From Candidatus Hydrogenedentota bacterium (GTDB lineage: Bacteria; Hydrogenedentota; Hydrogenedentia; Hydrogenedentales; CAITNO01), in the NCBI GenBank assembly GCA_007124105.1, contig SLFT01000238.1:1-7520 (forward strand): a DNA stretch of 7,520 bases, read 5' to 3'. Shown here piece by piece: positions 7,471 to 7,520 of the stretch (position 1 is its first letter; each line of letters opens with the position of its first letter). The position numbers and the translations under genes are program-made. The notes under the pieces were generated by a model, which was given only the letters and a program-made list of their open reading frames with translations, was not told the DNA's origin and made no database searches.

Positions 7471-7502
7471 GTAGGGTGGGTGAAGCGAAGCGAAACCCAC
7501 CG
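7471..7502. repeat. REP-like palindromic repeat (GGTGGGT...ACCCACC)
   Basis: GGTGGGT (7475-7481) pairs exactly with ACCCACC (7495-7501). The 13-base loop consists of GAAGC repeats (GAAGCGAAGCGAA). The pattern GTAGGGTGGGT, then a GCGAAGCG-type centre, then ACCCACC resembles short palindromes found dispersed in many bacterial genomes and in some cases linked to REP-associated transposases. This is recognition by eye; only one copy is visible, so its repeat nature in this genome is inferred. Confidence 0.5.
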
Positions 7503-7520
7503 TAATAAGTGCTGCGGCAG

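Noticed and set aside
7273..7500. N-terminal extension of the ferritin-like gene in the open - strand frame
   Set aside because: The AGGAGG seven bases before the ATG at 7270-7272 fixes the start, the ferritin fold begins soon after it, and the extension crosses the probable promoter. The in-frame ATG at 7333-7335 sits at the predicted transcription start with no ribosome binding site.

Overview
The window (about 57% GC by eye) carries six protein-coding genes in an ordinary, tightly packed bacterial layout. The first five are on the + strand and the last on the - strand. The GH20 protein has a bacterial lipoprotein signal peptide, and the potassium system is of the Trk (RCK plus TrkH) type, so a Gram-negative chromosome is likely. 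The mix of a DUF1854-tailed ABC exporter, a TPR anchor protein, a sugar-cleaving lipoprotein and a Dps-like diiron protein would suit a PVC/Hydrogenedentota-like environmental lineage. That placement is inferred from overall protein flavour; no rRNA or marker gene is present.

Region 1 (1-1500): the 3' end of an ABC exporter gene (signature, Walker B, D-loop and H-loop, then a C-terminal DUF1854 domain). It is followed 30 bases later by a small membrane-anchored TPR protein. A compact hairpin follows the TPR stop codon.

Region 2 (1501-1863): a 363-base gap without a convincing gene. It holds the post-TPR hairpin, a TATAAT box, a GC-rich hairpin plus T-run, and a 7-bp inverted repeat covering the likely ribosome binding site of the next gene.

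Region 3 (1864-3756): a 630-residue lipoprotein of the GH20 beta-N-acetylhexosaminidase family with the catalytic Asp-Glu pair.

Region 4 (3808-6657): a trkA-trkH pair separated by 9 bases. TrkH is the K+-conducting membrane subunit and TrkA is the cytoplasmic nucleotide-binding gating subunit, so together they make a complete low-affinity K+ uptake system.

Region 5 (6658-7520): a convergent intergenic zone with two terminator-like hairpins, then a - strand ferritin-like gene (165 aa) with a full AGGAGG ribosome binding site and an extended -10 promoter. Beyond it lies a non-coding stretch rich in small palindromes. It includes a GGTGGGT...ACCCACC element that resembles widely dispersed REP-like repeats.

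I see no undescribed multi-gene system here. The most interesting points are the DUF1854 exporter plus TPR pairing, the cysteine pair in the diiron protein, and several RNA-structure candidates in the intergenic regions.
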